A stretch of 64,000 bases of DNA from Lysobacter antibioticus (GTDB taxonomy: Bacteria; Pseudomonadota; Gammaproteobacteria; Xanthomonadales; Xanthomonadaceae). The number at the start of each line of letters is the position of its first letter. Within the stretch, counting starts at the first letter, position 1. The translations under genes were made by a program, and so were the position numbers. Shown one piece after another: positions 26,925-36,527 of this stretch. The stretch covers positions 1 to 64,000 of the forward strand of contig NZ_JMTZ01000032.1 in the NCBI RefSeq assembly GCF_000731095.1, written 5' to 3'. The notes under the pieces were generated by a model that was not told the origin of the DNA, searched no databases, and saw only the letters and a list, made by a program, of their open reading frames with translations.

Positions 26925-27848
26925 ATGCGCATCGTATTCGCCGGTACCCCCGACTTCGCCGTACCGAGCCTGCGCGCCGCCGCGCAGCGCAACGAGGTCG
27001 TCGCCGTCTACACCCAGCCCGATCGTCCTGCCGGGCGCGGACGCGAGCTGGCGCTGTCGCCGGTCAAGCGCGAAGCCTTGTTGCGCGGCCTGCCGGTGAT
27101 GCAGCCCGAGAATTTCAAGAACGCCGCTGCGCGCGAGGCGCTGCGCGAACTGCAGCCCGACCTGATGGTGGTGGTGGCCTACGGCCTGATCCTGCCGCAG
27201 TCGGTGCTCGACATCCCGACCTACGGTTGCTGGAACGTGCATGCCTCGTTGTTGCCGCGCTGGCGCGGCGCCGCGCCGATCCAGCGCGCGATCGAGGCCG
27301 GCGACCGCGACAGCGGCGTGTGCCTGATGCAGATGGAAAAGGGCCTGGACACCGGCCCGGTGCTGCTGTCGCAATCGCTGGCGATCGGCGAGGCCGAGAC
27401 CGGCGGGCAGTTGCACGATCGCCTGGCCGCGCTCGGCGCGCAGGTGCTGGCCGACGGTCTGGGCCTGTTGCGCGCCGGCATGCGCCCGGTCGCGCAGCCG
27501 CAGCCGCAACAAGGCGTGAGCTATGCGCACAAGCTCGACAAGGCCGAGGCGCGCCTGGATTGGGCGCAGCCGGCGCCGGCCTTGGCGAACAAGGTGCGCG
27601 CCTTCAATCCCTGGCCGATGGCCGATGCGACGATCGCCGGCGAACGCGTGCGCGTGCACGGCGCGATCGCGCTGCCGTTGGCGCATGACGCCGAGCCCGG
27701 CACGGTCTTGCTGGCCGGGCGCGAGGGCATCGACATCGCTTGCGGCGAAGGCGCCTTGCGCATCCGCGTGCTGCAACGCGACGGCGGCAAGGCGATCACC
27801 GCCGCGGATTATTTGAACGGCCGGCGCGACCTCGCCGTCGCCCGCTGA
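26925..27848 (+). CDS. fmt: Methionyl-tRNA formyltransferase
   Basis: 307 residues; formylates initiator Met-tRNA using 10-formyl-tetrahydrofolate. The N-terminal Rossmann domain opens with [16 protein letters not shown]; the catalytic segment [17 protein letters not shown] lies at 104-120 with Asn104 and His106. The C-terminal OB-like domain includes [14 protein letters not shown] and RAFNPWP. It lies 159 bases after def and is followed two bases later by rsmB. Confidence 0.97.
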   Translation: MRIVFAGTPDFAVPSLRAAAQRNEVVAVYTQPDRPAGRGRELALSPVKREALLRGLPVMQPENFKNAAAREALRELQPDLMVVVAYGLILPQSVLDIPTYGCWNVHASLLPRWRGAAPIQRAIEAGDRDSGVCLMQMEKGLDTGPVLLSQSLAIGEAETGGQLHDRLAALGAQVLADGLGLLRAGMRPVAQPQPQQGVSYAHKLDKAEARLDWAQPAPALANKVRAFNPWPMADATIAGERVRVHGAIALPLAHDAEPGTVLLAGREGIDIACGEGALRIRVLQRDGGKAITAADYLNGRRDLAVAR

Positions 27849-27850
27849 GC

Positions 27851-29206
27851 ATGTCCGACCGGCGCACCGGTTCCGACGGCCCGCATGGCGGCATGCACAA
27901 CGCCAGCCTGCACGGCGGCAGCCGGCCGCGCGCGATCGCCGCGCGCGTGCTCGACGCGGTGATGCACCGCGGGCGTTCGCTCAAGGCCGAGCTCGCGACT
28001 GCGCTGCCGGGCTTGCCCGACCCGCGCGACCGCGCCCTGGTCGAGGCGATCTGCTTCGCCGTGTTGCGCCAGCCGCTGCGCTACGAGGGCGCGCTCGCCG
28101 CCTGGATGGCGCGGCCGCTGACCCGTCGCGACGGTGAATTGCGCGCGCTGCTGTACGTCGGCCTGGCCCAGCTCGATCCGTTGCAACTGCCGGCGCACGC
28201 CGCACTCGATTCCACCGTCGAGGCCGCGCGCGGCCTCGGCTATCCGCACCAGGCCGGCATGGTCAATGCGCTGCTGCGTCGCGCCCAGCGCGAAGGCCTG
28301 CCGGCGGTCGACCCCAGGCATTCGCACTGGCCGAGTTGGTTGCGCGGGCGTCTGCGCCGCGACTGGCCCGAACACTACGACGCGATCCTGGCCGAAAGCG
28401 CGGTGCCGGCGTCGATGTGGTTGCGCGTCAATGCGCGCCGCGGCACCCGCGAGGCTTATCGCGAACGGCTCGTCGAGGCCGGTATCGAAGCCGAGGTGGT
28501 CGACGGACTGCCCGATGCGCTGCGTCTGCAAGGCTCGGCGGCGATCGCCTCGCTGCCCGGGTTCGCCGACGGCGCGGTGTCGATCCAGGATGCTTCCGCG
28601 CAATTGGTCGCCGATGCGATCGCGGCCGCACCCGGTACGCGCGTGCTCGATGCCTGTGCCGCGCCCGGCGGCAAGAGCGCGCATCTGCTCGAACGCGACG
28701 CAGCCCTGCGCCTGACCGCGCTCGACGTCGATGCGGCGCGCCTGCAACGGGTGCGCAGCGGCCTGGTCCGTCTGGGCCTGGCCGAGCGCGCCGAACTGCG
28801 CGTGGCCGACGCCGCCGACCTGCAGGCCTGGTGGGACGGCACGCCCTTCGATGCGGTGCTGCTGGATGCGCCGTGTTCGGCGACCGGCATCGTCCGCCGC
28901 CAGCCCGACGTGGTCCTGCACCGGCGCGAATCCGACATCGCCGCCTTGATGCTGCTGCAGGCGCGCCTGCTCGATGCGCTTTGGCAGACCGTCGCCCCGG
29001 GCGGCGTGCTGTTGTATGCGACCTGCTCGATCCTGACCGAAGAGAACGAGCGCCAAGTGCGCGAGTTCCTGGCGCGCACCGCCGATGCGCGCGCCGAGGC
29101 CTTGCCGGCGCAGTTCGGCCACGACCGCGAGGTCGGCCGCCAGCGGCTGCCGGGCGAGGGCGGCGGCGACGGCTTCTTCTACGCCCGTCTGCGCCGCGAG
29201 GCTTGA
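27851..29206 (+). CDS. rsmB: 16S rRNA (cytosine-967-C5)-methyltransferase
   Basis: 451 residues. An N-terminal NusB-like RNA-binding domain (about 25-150) precedes the methyltransferase domain. SAM-binding [13 protein letters not shown] starts at 269; Cys342 (DAPCSATG) and the catalytic nucleophile Cys392 (ATCS) are the paired motif IV/VI cysteines of RNA m5C methyltransferases. The ATG is two bases after the fmt stop, the standard fmt-rsmB arrangement. Confidence 0.96.
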   Translation: MSDRRTGSDGPHGGMHNASLHGGSRPRAIAARVLDAVMHRGRSLKAELATALPGLPDPRDRALVEAICFAVLRQPLRYEGALAAWMARPLTRRDGELRALLYVGLAQLDPLQLPAHAALDSTVEAARGLGYPHQAGMVNALLRRAQREGLPAVDPRHSHWPSWLRGRLRRDWPEHYDAILAESAVPASMWLRVNARRGTREAYRERLVEAGIEAEVVDGLPDALRLQGSAAIASLPGFADGAVSIQDASAQLVADAIAAAPGTRVLDACAAPGGKSAHLLERDAALRLTALDVDAARLQRVRSGLVRLGLAERAELRVADAADLQAWWDGTPFDAVLLDAPCSATGIVRRQPDVVLHRRESDIAALMLLQARLLDALWQTVAPGGVLLYATCSILTEENERQVREFLARTADARAEALPAQFGHDREVGRQRLPGEGGGDGFFYARLRREA

Positions 29207-29210
29207 GCCC

Positions 29211-29243
29211 AAGAGTGAGGGCGCAAGAGTGAGGGCAAGGGTG
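29211..29243 (+). repeat. Short GAGTGAG-rich direct repeat
   Basis: The unit AAGAGTGAGGGC occurs at 29211-29222 and again at 29225-29236, followed by a diverged third copy (AAGGGTGAGCGC). It lies just after rsmB. Similar GAGTGAG sequence recurs in the inverted repeat at 33252-33332. Confidence 0.6.
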
Positions 29244-29326
29244 AGCGCAGGCCCAGATTCAAGGGCCGGCCTTTCCACCCGATGCGGGCCGCCGCTTATG
29301 ATCTGCGCACGTTCAAAGGCCCGCGC

Positions 29327-31081
29327 ATGTTCAAAAGCGCCCGTTCCCACCCTGCCTGGTTGTTCTGGATAGTCGCCTGGCTGGTGCTTGGGGCCGGTCT
29401 GGGCCTGCGCGATCCCTGGCCCGCCGACGAACCGCGTTTCGCCCTGGTCGCCATGCAGATGGTCGAGAGCGGCCAATGGCTGTTCCCGCATCGCGGCGGC
29501 GAGTTGTATTCGGACAAGCCGCCGTTTTTCATGTGGATGCAGGCGCTGGCCTATCTGGCCACCGGCCAGTGGCGCGTCGCCTTCCTGCTGCCTTCGCTGC
29601 TCGCCGCGCTGGGCACCTTGTGGTGCGTGGTCGATCTCGGCCGGCGCCTGTGGACGCCGCGGGTCGGTTATTACGCCGGCTGGGCGCTGCTGCTGACCGT
29701 GCACTTCGTCTATCAGTCGAAGAAGGCGCAGATCGATCCGCTGGTGGTGTTCTGGATCACCTTGGCCAACTACGGTCTGTTGCGGCATCTGCTGACCGGC
29801 CCGTCCTGGCGCTGGTGGGTGCTGGGGTGGTTCGCCGCCGGCATGGGCACCATCACCAAGGGCGTCGGCGCGCTCGCCCTGTTGATGCTGGCGCCGCTGG
29901 CGCTCGCGGCGGCGCTGCGGCCGTTGCGTGCCGCGCTGGCGCCGGGCGGTGCGGCGCATCGCGCCCTGGCCTGGGTCGAGATGCCGGTGCGCGCCGGCAT
30001 CGGCCGCGGCTACTTCTGGCTCGGGCCGCTCGCGTTCGCGTTCGCGGTCGCGTTGTGGATCGCGCCGATGGCGGCGGTGGTCTTGACCCATCCCGATCCC
30101 GCCTACCGCGGTTATCTCGACGACTTGCTGCTGCGCCAGACCGCGGTGCGCTACTCCAGATCCTGGGACCACCACAAACCGGTCGGGTATCACTTCGGGG
30201 TGATGTTCTCGATGTGGCTGCCGTTGATGTTCGCCTTGCCCTGGGCGTTGCCGGCGTGGCGCCGGCGCCTGGCCCGGCTCGATCCACGCTATGTGCTGCC
30301 GCTGGTCTGGTGGCTGCTGGTGATCGTGTTCTTCTCGATCCCGCAGGGCAAACGCGACGTCTACATCCTGCCGGCGTTGCCGATGGCCTGCCTGATGTTC
30401 GCGCCGCTGTTGCCGGGCATCCTGCGCCGGGCCTGGCCGCGCCGGATCGGCTTCGCCTTCGCCGCGCTGATCGTCCTGGCCTTGCTCGGCGTGGGCTTGT
30501 CGATGTGGTTCGGCAACCCGGGTTTCGAGCGCAAGCTGATCGCCGAGCGCGATTTCACCGACGGCGCGCGCGGACTCGCCGCGGGTGTGTTGGCGATCGC
30601 TTGCTGGGGCCTGGCCGCCCTGCTGTGGGCCGGGCCGCGCCGGCCCATCCTCGGCATGGCCGCGACCCTGTGCGGGCTGTGGGTATTGAACGGCGTGCTG
30701 GTCGCGCCGGTGCTCAACGATTCCTCGTCGGCGCGCGGGGTGATGAGCAAGGTCGCCGCGCGCATCGGCCCCGAGGCCGAGCTCGGCCTGGTCGCCTGGA
30801 AAGAGCAGAATCTGTTGCAGGCGCAGTCGCGCACCACGACCTTCGGCTTCAAGATGCGGTGGCCGGAACAATTGAAACAAGGCCTGGCCTGGCAAGCCCA
30901 GGCGCCGCGGACGCGCTGGTTGTTGGTGCAGGATCCGGCGCTGCCGGCCTGCGTGGACCGCAACCGCGCCGAAATAGGCGGACGCTCCAATCGCCGCATC
31001 TGGTGGCTGGTGCCGTACGCTGCGCGCGAAACCTGTCCCGCCGCACCGCCGCTGCGGCCACATGAAGACGATACGGACTGA
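29327..31081 (+). CDS. ArnT-like GT-C glycosyltransferase, integral membrane
   Basis: 584 residues with about 12 membrane helices. The first periplasmic loop has DPWPADEPRFALVAMQMVES, the acidic motif of the PMT/ArnT superfamily, and LYSDKPPFFMWMQAL follows as in ArnT. These enzymes move a sugar from a polyprenyl-phosphate donor to lipid A or another acceptor on the periplasmic side. The sugar and acceptor are not determinable. The ATG at 29327 follows a TATGAT -10-like element (29297-29302), so the earlier in-frame ATG at 29282 is unlikely. It sits three bases from the O-antigen-ligase-like gene. Confidence 0.88.
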   Translation: MFKSARSHPAWLFWIVAWLVLGAGLGLRDPWPADEPRFALVAMQMVESGQWLFPHRGGELYSDKPPFFMWMQALAYLATGQWRVAFLLPSLLAALGTLWCVVDLGRRLWTPRVGYYAGWALLLTVHFVYQSKKAQIDPLVVFWITLANYGLLRHLLTGPSWRWWVLGWFAAGMGTITKGVGALALLMLAPLALAAALRPLRAALAPGGAAHRALAWVEMPVRAGIGRGYFWLGPLAFAFAVALWIAPMAAVVLTHPDPAYRGYLDDLLLRQTAVRYSRSWDHHKPVGYHFGVMFSMWLPLMFALPWALPAWRRRLARLDPRYVLPLVWWLLVIVFFSIPQGKRDVYILPALPMACLMFAPLLPGILRRAWPRRIGFAFAALIVLALLGVGLSMWFGNPGFERKLIAERDFTDGARGLAAGVLAIACWGLAALLWAGPRRPILGMAATLCGLWVLNGVLVAPVLNDSSSARGVMSKVAARIGPEAELGLVAWKEQNLLQAQSRTTTFGFKMRWPEQLKQGLAWQAQAPRTRWLLVQDPALPACVDRNRAEIGGRSNRRIWWLVPYAARETCPAAPPLRPHEDDTD

Positions 31082-31084
31082 TCC

Positions 31085-32365
31085 GTGCCCCAACCGCAAG
31101 TACCCGACGTTTCTTTCCGCCCCGAGGCCCTCGCGGGCGAACCGCGCCGCTTGGCCCTGGCCCGCCGCACGTTCGAGATCGCCCTGTTCTGCCTGCCGGC
31201 GCTGTTGATCTCCACGCCGTGGGGGCTGCTGCCGTTCACCGCGCTGGCGCTGGCCGCGTTCCTGATGGCGCCGGGCCGGATCGCCCAGGGTTACCGCGAG
31301 ATCGGCGGCGCGTTGCGCCCGCTGCTGCTGATGGCGGTCGCGGTGGCGGTGATCGTGGCGGTTTCGACCTTTCTCCACGACGTGCGCTGGCGCGAGGCCG
31401 ACAACCGCCTGCGCCTGCTGACCCTGCCATTCTTCGCCCTGATGGCCTATGCCTACCGGCCGTCGCGGCGCTGGCTGTGGGCCGGCGCCCTGGTCGGCCT
31501 GGCCGGCGCCTTCGCGGTGGCGGTCTATCAGGTCGGCACCGGCATGGACCGCGCCGCCGGCTGGACCGCGAACGCCATCGTCTACGCCGAAGCGGTGATC
31601 GCCCTGATCGTGCTGGCGGTGTTCTGCCGGCCTTCCGGCGAGTTGCTGTGGACCACCACGGCCTGCGCGCTCGGCGTGGTGACCGTCGCCCTGAGCGGCA
31701 GCCGCGGCACCTGGCCGGGCGTGTTGATCGTGCTGTTGATCGGTTTGCTGGTCAGCGGCGGCCGCGCGCGCCGGGTCTCGTGGGCGGTGCTGGCGACCTT
31801 GGCGTTGGGCGCGGTCGCGGCGTTGTGGATCGGCCCGCTGGCCGAGCAGACCCGCATCGAGGAACTGCGCTCGGACGTCCACCGGCTCCGCGAGGGCGAC
31901 AGCGCCTCCTCGCTCGGCGCGCGCCTGAGTCTGTTGTCCCTGGCCGGGCAGACCTTCGTCGAGCATCCGCTCGACGGCATCGGCGTCGGCAGTTTCGGCC
32001 GCGCCGTGAGCGCCTTGCCGGAATGCCGTCCGCCGGCGGCACGGGTCGGTTTCTGCCGGCTCAGCCATGCCCACAGCGACGTGCCCGAGTGGGCCGCGAC
32101 CATGGGCCTGCCGGGCCTGCTCGCGATCCTGGCGGTGTATCTATTGCCCCTGGTGCTGTTCGCCCGGCGGTTGCGCGCGCTGCCGGCCGGGCGCTCGCGC
32201 AGCAGCGCGCTCGGCGGATTCGTGCTGGTGCTGGTCTACATCGCCAGCGGCCTGACCCAGTCGATGTTCGCGCACCAACTGGTCGCGTCGTTCTATGCGG
32301 TGGCGGTCGGCCTGTTGTACGGCTTCAGCCTGCGCGAGGCGCGCAGCGACGACGGCGGACCGTAA
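31085..32365 (+). CDS. O-antigen ligase (WaaL/Wzy_C) family membrane protein
   Basis: 426 residues, starting with GTG three bases after the preceding stop. About 11 membrane helices; the large periplasmic loop and SGSRGTWPG, PLDGIGVGSFG and SHAHSDVPEWAATMG fit the Wzy_C fold. Members ligate or polymerise O-antigen and related glycans from undecaprenyl-diphosphate. Together with the ArnT-like gene it suggests a two-gene unit for lipopolysaccharide decoration. Confidence 0.87.
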   Translation: MPQPQVPDVSFRPEALAGEPRRLALARRTFEIALFCLPALLISTPWGLLPFTALALAAFLMAPGRIAQGYREIGGALRPLLLMAVAVAVIVAVSTFLHDVRWREADNRLRLLTLPFFALMAYAYRPSRRWLWAGALVGLAGAFAVAVYQVGTGMDRAAGWTANAIVYAEAVIALIVLAVFCRPSGELLWTTTACALGVVTVALSGSRGTWPGVLIVLLIGLLVSGGRARRVSWAVLATLALGAVAALWIGPLAEQTRIEELRSDVHRLREGDSASSLGARLSLLSLAGQTFVEHPLDGIGVGSFGRAVSALPECRPPAARVGFCRLSHAHSDVPEWAATMGLPGLLAILAVYLLPLVLFARRLRALPAGRSRSSALGGFVLVLVYIASGLTQSMFAHQLVASFYAVAVGLLYGFSLREARSDDGGP

Positions 32366-32376
32366 GCGAGCCGCGC

Positions 32377-33201
32377 TCAGGCGCGCGGCGTGCCGTCGTC
32401 GTCCTGGCGCGGCGGCGTGGTCAGCGCTTGGCCGCGTTCGAGCATCCACAGCATGATGGTCTTCTGGCGTACGTAATTGGCGCGCACATAGGCGTAGACC
32501 AGGCCGTGCCAGCCGTCGAGGAAGCCGGCGCGCAGCACGTAGCCGCGCCAGAACCGCCATGCCGGCGCCAGCACCAGTTTGCTCAGGCTCGCGCGCTTGC
32601 CGCGCGCATGCTCGTGCTCGGCCATCATCCGCGCATAGCGCTCGGTCTTGCTGAGTTGCTGTTCGAGCGAGCGGTAGGGGTAGTGGATCAGGTCGCCGGC
32701 GAGCGTCGCCACGGCGCCGTCGACGCTGGCCGCTTCGTGGATCTCGCGCTGGCCGCGCCAGCCGCCGCGGCGGCGGTCGAACAGGCGCAGGACCCGGTCC
32801 GGATAGGCGTTGCCGTGGCGCAGGAACTTGCCGAAATACTCCGACAGGCGCGCGAAGCGGTAGCCGGCGGCGTCGTCGAAACCGCGCGCGCGCGCCGCCT
32901 CGATCGAAGCGCGCAGCCGCGCGTCGACGCGCTCGTCGGCGTCCAGGCACAGCACCCAGTCGTGCGCGGCCTGTTCCACCGCGTAATGCTTCTGGCTGCG
33001 GAAACCGTCGAAGGCGCGTTGCAGCACGCGCGCGCCGGCGGCCTGCGCGATCGCCGCGGTGGCGTCGGTGGAATAGGAATCGACCACGACGATTTCGTCG
33101 CAGAACGCCAGCGAGGCGATGCAGTCGCCGATACGGTCGGCTTCGTTGAACGCGATGATGCAGGCCGACAGGCGCGGTCGTTCGGCGACGGGCGAGTGCA
33201 T
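32377..33201 (-). CDS. Family 2 glycosyltransferase (WaaE/LpsA-like)
   Basis: 274 residues, cytoplasmic GT-A fold. The N-terminus LSACIIAFNEADRIGDCIASL and VVDSYSTDATAA are GT2 motifs; LDADER (86-91) holds the DxD metal site. The second half (GKFLRHGNAYPDRVLRLFDRR, IHYPYRSLEQQLSKTERYA) matches lipopolysaccharide core beta-1,4-glucosyltransferases of the WaaE/KdtX group. The ATG at 33201 gives this N-terminus; upstream sequence runs into an inverted repeat. Confidence 0.9.
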   Translation of the reverse strand: MHSPVAERPRLSACIIAFNEADRIGDCIASLAFCDEIVVVDSYSTDATAAIAQAAGARVLQRAFDGFRSQKHYAVEQAAHDWVLCLDADERVDARLRASIEAARARGFDDAAGYRFARLSEYFGKFLRHGNAYPDRVLRLFDRRRGGWRGQREIHEAASVDGAVATLAGDLIHYPYRSLEQQLSKTERYARMMAEHEHARGKRASLSKLVLAPAWRFWRGYVLRAGFLDGWHGLVYAYVRANYVRQKTIMLWMLERGQALTTPPRQDDDGTPRA

Positions 33202-33251
33202 GTCGATGGCGGCGGTCCGGGCGGCTGGATCGACAGCATAGAGCCAGTAGC

Positions 33252-33332
33252 GAGTTTGGAGGAGTGAGGAGCGAGTGAAAGCGGGAGCCGCGGCGGCTGG
33301 GGCTCTCACTCACTGCTCACTCCTCTAAACTC
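33252..33332. repeat. Imperfect inverted repeat with GAGTGAG core
   Basis: Arms 33252-33278 and 33306-33332 pair over 24 of 27 positions, with a 27-base loop rich in GC. The arms are made of GAGTGAG-like units, so the same motif is read in opposite senses. It occupies the divergent promoter region between the GT2 gene and the CDP-glycerol-type transferase. Confidence 0.75.
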
Positions 33333-33368
33333 ACTTCTCGCCCCGCCCCCCGCCCCGACTCCACCGCC

Positions 33369-34439
33369 ATGTCCGATTACCTGCTGTTCGCGACCGAGCG
33401 TTACGCCTTGCCGATCCTGCGGCCGCTGGCCGATGCGCTGCATGCGGCCGGGCACACCGCCTACGCCTGGTTCGCCGACGGCGCCGCGGCTTCGACGCTG
33501 CCGGCGCCGGTGCGCATGCTCGCGCCCGGGCGCGAAGGCCTGCGCGCCGCGGTCGCGCTGAAGCCGCGCGCGGTGTTCAGCGCCGCGAACTGGGTGCCGC
33601 CGTTCGTCGCCGGCGCCAAGGTGCAGTTGTTCCATGGCTTCAACGTCGAGAAACGCGAAGACGCGCGCGGCCATTTCCGCGTGCGCGGCCTGTTCGACCT
33701 GTATTGCACGCAAGGCCCGGCGACGACCGCGCCGTTCCGCGCCCTGGCCGCGCAAGCCGGGCATTTCGCCGTGGTCGAGACCGGCTGGCCCAAGCTCGAT
33801 CCCTTGTTCGGCGACGACGACGGCGGCGCGGCGAAATGGCGCCGTCTCGCCGGCCGCCGCCAGACCGTGTTGTTCGCCTCGACCTTCACCGAGCGCCTCA
33901 GCGCCGCGCCGCACCTGCTGGAGGCGATCGCCGCGCAGATCGCCACGGGCGAGCGCTATTGGCTGTTGACCCTGCATCCCAAGTGCGCGCCGGAGCTGTT
34001 CGAGCGTTATCGCGCGCTGGCCGGCGCGAACGCGACCTTCGTCGAGACCGAAGACCTGATCTCGGCGCAACGCGCGGCCGACGTGCTGGTCGCCGACACG
34101 ACCTCGGTGGTGTCGGAGTTCGTCGTCCAGCGCAAGCCGGTGGTGACCTTCCGCAACCGCGCGCCGAAGCCGCACATGATCGATTTCGACGATCCGGCGG
34201 CGCTGGCGGCGAAACTCGAGCAGGCGTTCGCGCCGAGCCCGGAGTTGCAGGCGGCGATCGACGCCTATGCCGATGCGATCCATCCCTATCGCGACGGGCG
34301 CTCCTCGCAGCGCGTGATCGCCGCGACCGAGGACCTGCTCGCCGGCCGTCTCGGCCGTCTGCAGCGCAAGCCGTGGTCGTCGCTGCTGCGCGGCCTGCAG
34401 ATCCGCCGCGAACTGGGTTACTGGGGGCGCGGCGCCTGA
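33369..34439 (+). CDS. CDP-glycerol glycerophosphotransferase-family protein
   Basis: 356 residues with the GT-B-like layout of the TagB/TagF family: KVQLFHGFNVEKRE (the HG-x5-K type motif), TGWPKLDPLF, FASTFTERLS, LLTLHPK and VLVADTTSVVSEFVVQRKPVVTF. In Gram-negatives such proteins add glycerol-phosphate or related groups to surface glycans. Neighbouring glycosyltransferases support an envelope role; the substrate is unknown. Confidence 0.82.
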   Translation: MSDYLLFATERYALPILRPLADALHAAGHTAYAWFADGAAASTLPAPVRMLAPGREGLRAAVALKPRAVFSAANWVPPFVAGAKVQLFHGFNVEKREDARGHFRVRGLFDLYCTQGPATTAPFRALAAQAGHFAVVETGWPKLDPLFGDDDGGAAKWRRLAGRRQTVLFASTFTERLSAAPHLLEAIAAQIATGERYWLLTLHPKCAPELFERYRALAGANATFVETEDLISAQRAADVLVADTTSVVSEFVVQRKPVVTFRNRAPKPHMIDFDDPAALAAKLEQAFAPSPELQAAIDAYADAIHPYRDGRSSQRVIAATEDLLAGRLGRLQRKPWSSLLRGLQIRRELGYWGRGA

Positions 34440-34449
34440 GCGCTGCGCC

Positions 34450-35961
34450 TCACCAGCGCAGCGGGCGTTGCGAAAGGATCGCCGCGAGCCGGGCGTAAAT
34501 TTGCCGGGCCTCGTCTTCGGGCAGGAAGCGGATCCGCAGCGGCGGCGCCAGGGCGCCGGCGCCGGCGGTGTCGAGCCACAGGGTCGCGGTGCCGCAGCTG
34601 CGGTCCAGCGGCGAACGGGTGAGCTGCAAGGCCTGCAGCTTGTCGAGTTCGGCGAAGCGCCAGGAACGCCGCCACCAGCCTTCGCGCACCGCGATCAAGA
34701 CCTCGCCGAACGCGTAACCGATGCGTCGGGTGCGCCGCTGCGCCTTGAACGCCGCCCACGGCAGCCACAGCAGGGCGAGTGCGCTCCAGGCGCCGACCTG
34801 CCAATACAGCGAGAACACCGCGAGCAAGGTCCACGGCACGTCGGGCAGAAACAGCCGCCACCAGGCCGCATCCGGCAGGGCGCGCCATTCCAGGCGATCC
34901 CAGTCGGCGCGCGGCAGCAAGCGTTCGATCAAGGCATCGCAAGCCTGCGGCGTCGCGATCGGCGCGAGCTCCTTCAGCGAACGGCCGTCTTCGTTGGCTT
35001 CGGCGCCGACCGTGTCCACGCTCAGGCCACGGCGCTTGAGCAAGCGGTGCATCAGGCCTTCCTCGAGCGTCCAGGCCTGGATGCGCCGGCGCGGCACGGT
35101 GGTGCGCCAGCGCCCGAGCAGGCCGCGTTCGGCGGTCAGGCGGCGGCCGTGTTCGCTGAGTTCGAAGCCGTAGTAGCGCAGCAGCGCCAGCACGATCGAC
35201 AGCAGCTTGAGCAGGCCGGCGATCAGCGCGATCAGGGCCATCGCGATCAGAGCCACGCCGATCGCGTCGAGGTGATAGGCCTCGACATGGCCGGACAGCC
35301 AGCGCGTCGCCTGGCTGCCGATGCGTCCGGGAACGCGCGCGTTGAAATCGGGGGTGTACTGCGACAGGCCGGCCAGGGCGGCGCCGATCAGGACCAGGCC
35401 GCCGTTGGAGACCAGGCCCAGGCGCAGCACTTCGGCCGGCGGCAGCCGCAGCAGCACGTCGGCGCTGTCCTCGGCCTGGCCTTCGGCGACGGCCGCGCCG
35501 CGCCGGCGCACCAGGGCTTCCAGCGCCAGCGCGTCGTCGAGCTTGAGCACGCGCATCTGCGCTTCCGGCTCCTTGCTGCCGGCCGATTCCATGCGCACTT
35601 CGGCGACGCCGAACAATCGGTGCAACACGGTCTGGTGCAGGGCCACATTCTGGATCCGCACGAACGGGATCACCCGCAGGCTGCGGTTGAACAGACCGCT
35701 TCGCACCACCACGGCATTGCTGCCGATGCCGTAGCGGTAGGTGAAATAACGCCACAGCGCCACCACCACCAGCGCGCCGACGCCGATCAGCGGCCACAGC
35801 TCGTTGCGGTCGCCGCGACCGAAGAACACCAGCGCGGCCAGCGGCACGATGAATTGCTTGAGCTGCTGGATCAGCACGAACAACCACGACATCGGATGCA
35901 GGCGGCGGTCGGCCCGCGTGCTTTCGTCGTCCGGCGATACGGTCGAACCCGGCGCGCTCAT
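34450..35961 (-). CDS. Bacterial PH domain (bPH2/DUF304) membrane protein, YdbT-like
   Basis: 503 residues with several membrane helices and tandem bPH2 domains (NAVVVRSGLFNRSLRVIPFVRIQNVALHQTV and the later TVPRRRIQAWTLEEGLMHRLL). This is the larger partner of a widespread YdbS/YdbT-like pair. Its ATG overlaps the stop of the upstream bPH2 gene (TGATG). Function unknown; in some bacteria such pairs affect export or envelope stress. Confidence 0.85.
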   Translation of the reverse strand: MSAPGSTVSPDDESTRADRRLHPMSWLFVLIQQLKQFIVPLAALVFFGRGDRNELWPLIGVGALVVVALWRYFTYRYGIGSNAVVVRSGLFNRSLRVIPFVRIQNVALHQTVLHRLFGVAEVRMESAGSKEPEAQMRVLKLDDALALEALVRRRGAAVAEGQAEDSADVLLRLPPAEVLRLGLVSNGGLVLIGAALAGLSQYTPDFNARVPGRIGSQATRWLSGHVEAYHLDAIGVALIAMALIALIAGLLKLLSIVLALLRYYGFELSEHGRRLTAERGLLGRWRTTVPRRRIQAWTLEEGLMHRLLKRRGLSVDTVGAEANEDGRSLKELAPIATPQACDALIERLLPRADWDRLEWRALPDAAWWRLFLPDVPWTLLAVFSLYWQVGAWSALALLWLPWAAFKAQRRTRRIGYAFGEVLIAVREGWWRRSWRFAELDKLQALQLTRSPLDRSCGTATLWLDTAGAGALAPPLRIRFLPEDEARQIYARLAAILSQRPLRW

Positions 35962-36527
35962 CAGGCGTCTTCGTCGTGGTCGAGCTGGCGGCCGAGGCGC
36001 TCGCGCAGGCGCTCGGCGTCCTGCGCGTCGAGGTGATCGATCGAGACCGCGTTGTGGCGGGTGCCGGCGGTGTGCACGACCAGGGTCGCCAGGCCGCGCA
36101 AGCGTTGCAACGGGCCGTGCTTGAGGTCGAGGTGCTGCACCCGGGTCAGCGGCACCAGGGTTTCGCGTTGCCAGGCGACGCCGCGGCGCACCGCGAAGCC
36201 GTGCGCGTCGAGCCGCCACAAGGTATTGCGGTAGCGGCGCAGGCCGATCCAGGTGCCGATGCCGGCGCCGAGCAGGGCGCCGCTGAGGCCACTGGCGATG
36301 CCGACCCAGGAGCCGACGGTGAGCACGCCGAGGACCACCCCGGCGATCGCGAACACGACCGCCAGCGACAGGCTGACGTCGATCGTGCACAACAGCACCG
36401 CACGCGAGGGCAGTTTCTGCCAGCCGGTCGAGCCGGTATCGGCCGTCGTCGCGGCGACTGCGGGCGGGGTCGGGCCCGGCTCGATGGAGGTCGGTTCGGC
36501 AGCGGTGGGGTCGGGCGTATCCGTCAT
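35961..36527 (-). CDS. Small bPH2-domain membrane protein, YdbS-like
   Basis: 188 residues. Two membrane helices (about 45-90) are followed by a single bPH2 domain (RLDAHGFAVRRGVAWQRETLVPLTRVQHLDLKHGPLQRLRGLATL). It is the usual small partner of the following YdbT-like gene. Stop/start overlaps of the TGATG type on both sides show a three-gene translationally coupled operon with the Sel1 gene. Confidence 0.87.
   Translation of the reverse strand: MTDTPDPTAAEPTSIEPGPTPPAVAATTADTGSTGWQKLPSRAVLLCTIDVSLSLAVVFAIAGVVLGVLTVGSWVGIASGLSGALLGAGIGTWIGLRRYRNTLWRLDAHGFAVRRGVAWQRETLVPLTRVQHLDLKHGPLQRLRGLATLVVHTAGTRHNAVSIDHLDAQDAERLRERLGRQLDHDEDA

Noticed and set aside
27809-32074. 1421-codon minus-strand frame across rsmB and the glycosyltransferase genes
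   Set aside because: It spans several well-supported plus-strand genes and has a Gln/Arg/Gly-rich shadow composition.
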